A DNA stretch of 64,000 nucleotides from Halanaerobiaceae bacterium ANBcell28 (GTDB taxonomy: Bacteria; Bacillota; Halanaerobiia; Halanaerobiales; DTU029): NCBI GenBank assembly GCA_037623315.1, contig JBBJJH010000019.1:1-64000 (forward strand), given 5' to 3'. Shown here in pieces: positions 63,656 through 64,000 of this stretch. The position numbers were made by a program, and so were the translations under genes. The notes beneath the pieces are model-generated. The model was not told the DNA's origin. It saw only the letters and a program-made list of their open reading frames with translations, and searched no databases. Numbering within the stretch: position 1 is the first letter of the stretch; every line of letters starts with the position of its first letter.

Positions 63656-63693
63656 ATTATACTTGATATCTTTAATTTTTGCAAATTAAAGAT
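63656..63693 (-). promoter_or_regulatory. Flavin reductase promoter with operator-like dyad
   Basis: TTGCAA (63679-63684) and TATAAT (63656-63661) are 17 bp apart on the minus strand. Perfect 11-bp arms ATCTTTAATTT (63668-63678) and AAATTAAAGAT (63683-63693) surround the -35, leaving four bases in the centre. The layout suggests a repressor site. Confidence 0.7.
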
Positions 63694-63793
63694 CTTTCAT
63701 AAGAAAAATTTATAATTTTATAATTTAAGTTATATTTAAAAATGATTATTTATAATAATGAGTTAAGACCCTCTAATTTTCTGAGGATAAAAT

Positions 63794-64000
63794 CTATAGC
63801 TTATCTATCTCCCCGAATAAGCTTTCAACCCCTTTTATAAGACAATCTTCATATTCTAACTTCGTCACCTGATATTTTCCTATATAGTTACTATAATTAT
63901 ACATATATTCTTTAGGTAAAGACAAATATATATTATTTATTTCATTAGTATTCCAGTCATTTACTAAGTCTGTTTGTGTTAATTTATCCTTAATTTTAAG
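63794..64000 (-). CDS. C-terminal end of an unidentified protein, cut by the window edge
   Basis: An open minus-strand frame enters from the right edge and stops at TAG (63794-63796), leaving 68 residues. It reads as a charged, tyrosine-rich soluble stretch (for example NYIGKYQVTKLEYEDCLIKG, then VESLFGEIDKL). I recognise no family. The start and most of the protein lie outside the window. It is separated from the flavin reductase gene by a promoter region. Confidence 0.55.
   Translation of the reverse strand, partial: LKIKDKLTQTDLVNDWNTNEINNIYLSLPKEYMYNYSNYIGKYQVTKLEYEDCLIKGVESLFGEIDKL

Noticed and set aside
1-64000. CRISPR array, prophage, integrase or intact transposase
   Set aside because: No regularly spaced repeats and no such proteins were seen in the window.

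Overview
The window is about 64 kb of AT-rich DNA (roughly 30% G+C by eye, not computed) from a low-GC, endospore-type Firmicute. The gene content suggests an anaerobic clostridial lineage, possibly Halanaerobiales, but I cannot prove the taxon. The reasons are strong SD sequences, sigma-A promoters with near-consensus hexamers, a tyrosyl T-box leader, a PyrR attenuator, a LexA box in the recA promoter, tRNA genes that encode CCA, and dipicolinate synthase genes.

Most of the window is coded on the minus strand. From right to left it contains a stretched version of the Bacillus locus dpaA-dpaB-dapG-rnjB-tepA-ylzJ-spoIIIE-rodZ-pgsA-cinA-recA. Here dapB precedes dpaA. A pyrB-pyrC-pyrK-pyrD operon sits between rnj and tepA, a Na/Pi-cotransporter-like gene between ylzJ and ftsK, and a block (surE, a TIGR04086 membrane protein, a SNF2 helicase, FAH, asnA, tyrS, coaW, hlyIII, tRNAs) between rodZ and rimO. 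A short FtsH with a membrane partner lies between pgsA and cinA. The left end carries TPR-thpR-recA-recX.

The right half (36-64 kb) is accessory metabolism. It holds a glucan phosphorylase, an EamA exporter, an RNA methyltransferase, acylphosphatase, a GCS2-type glutamate-cysteine ligase paired with an ATP-grasp ligase, YolD, a LysM protein, an HD-GYP phosphodiesterase, peptidases (M18, PepV, PepF), an orphan TPP enzyme, argS, asnS, a methylguanine methyltransferase, a secreted FAD oxidoreductase with SLH-like repeats, a three-gene glycerol-3-phosphate oxidase operon and a flavin reductase. An unidentified gene is cut off by the right edge.

Seven tRNA genes are present: Pro(GGG), Trp, Thr, a CAT-anticodon tRNA, Pro(TGG), Glu and Tyr. 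No rRNA, CRISPR array, prophage or intact transposase was seen.

The points most worth a second look are: three genes (SNF2 helicase, dpaA, eamA) whose frames are intact and preceded by good SD sequences but can only start at ATT or ATA; the GCS2/ATP-grasp pair, which implies a gamma-glutamyl peptide or thiol of unknown structure; the exported FAD/SLH enzyme; a 96-bp branched palindrome in front of the glycerol operon; and the short FtsH whose missing outer domain may be supplied by its upstream neighbour.
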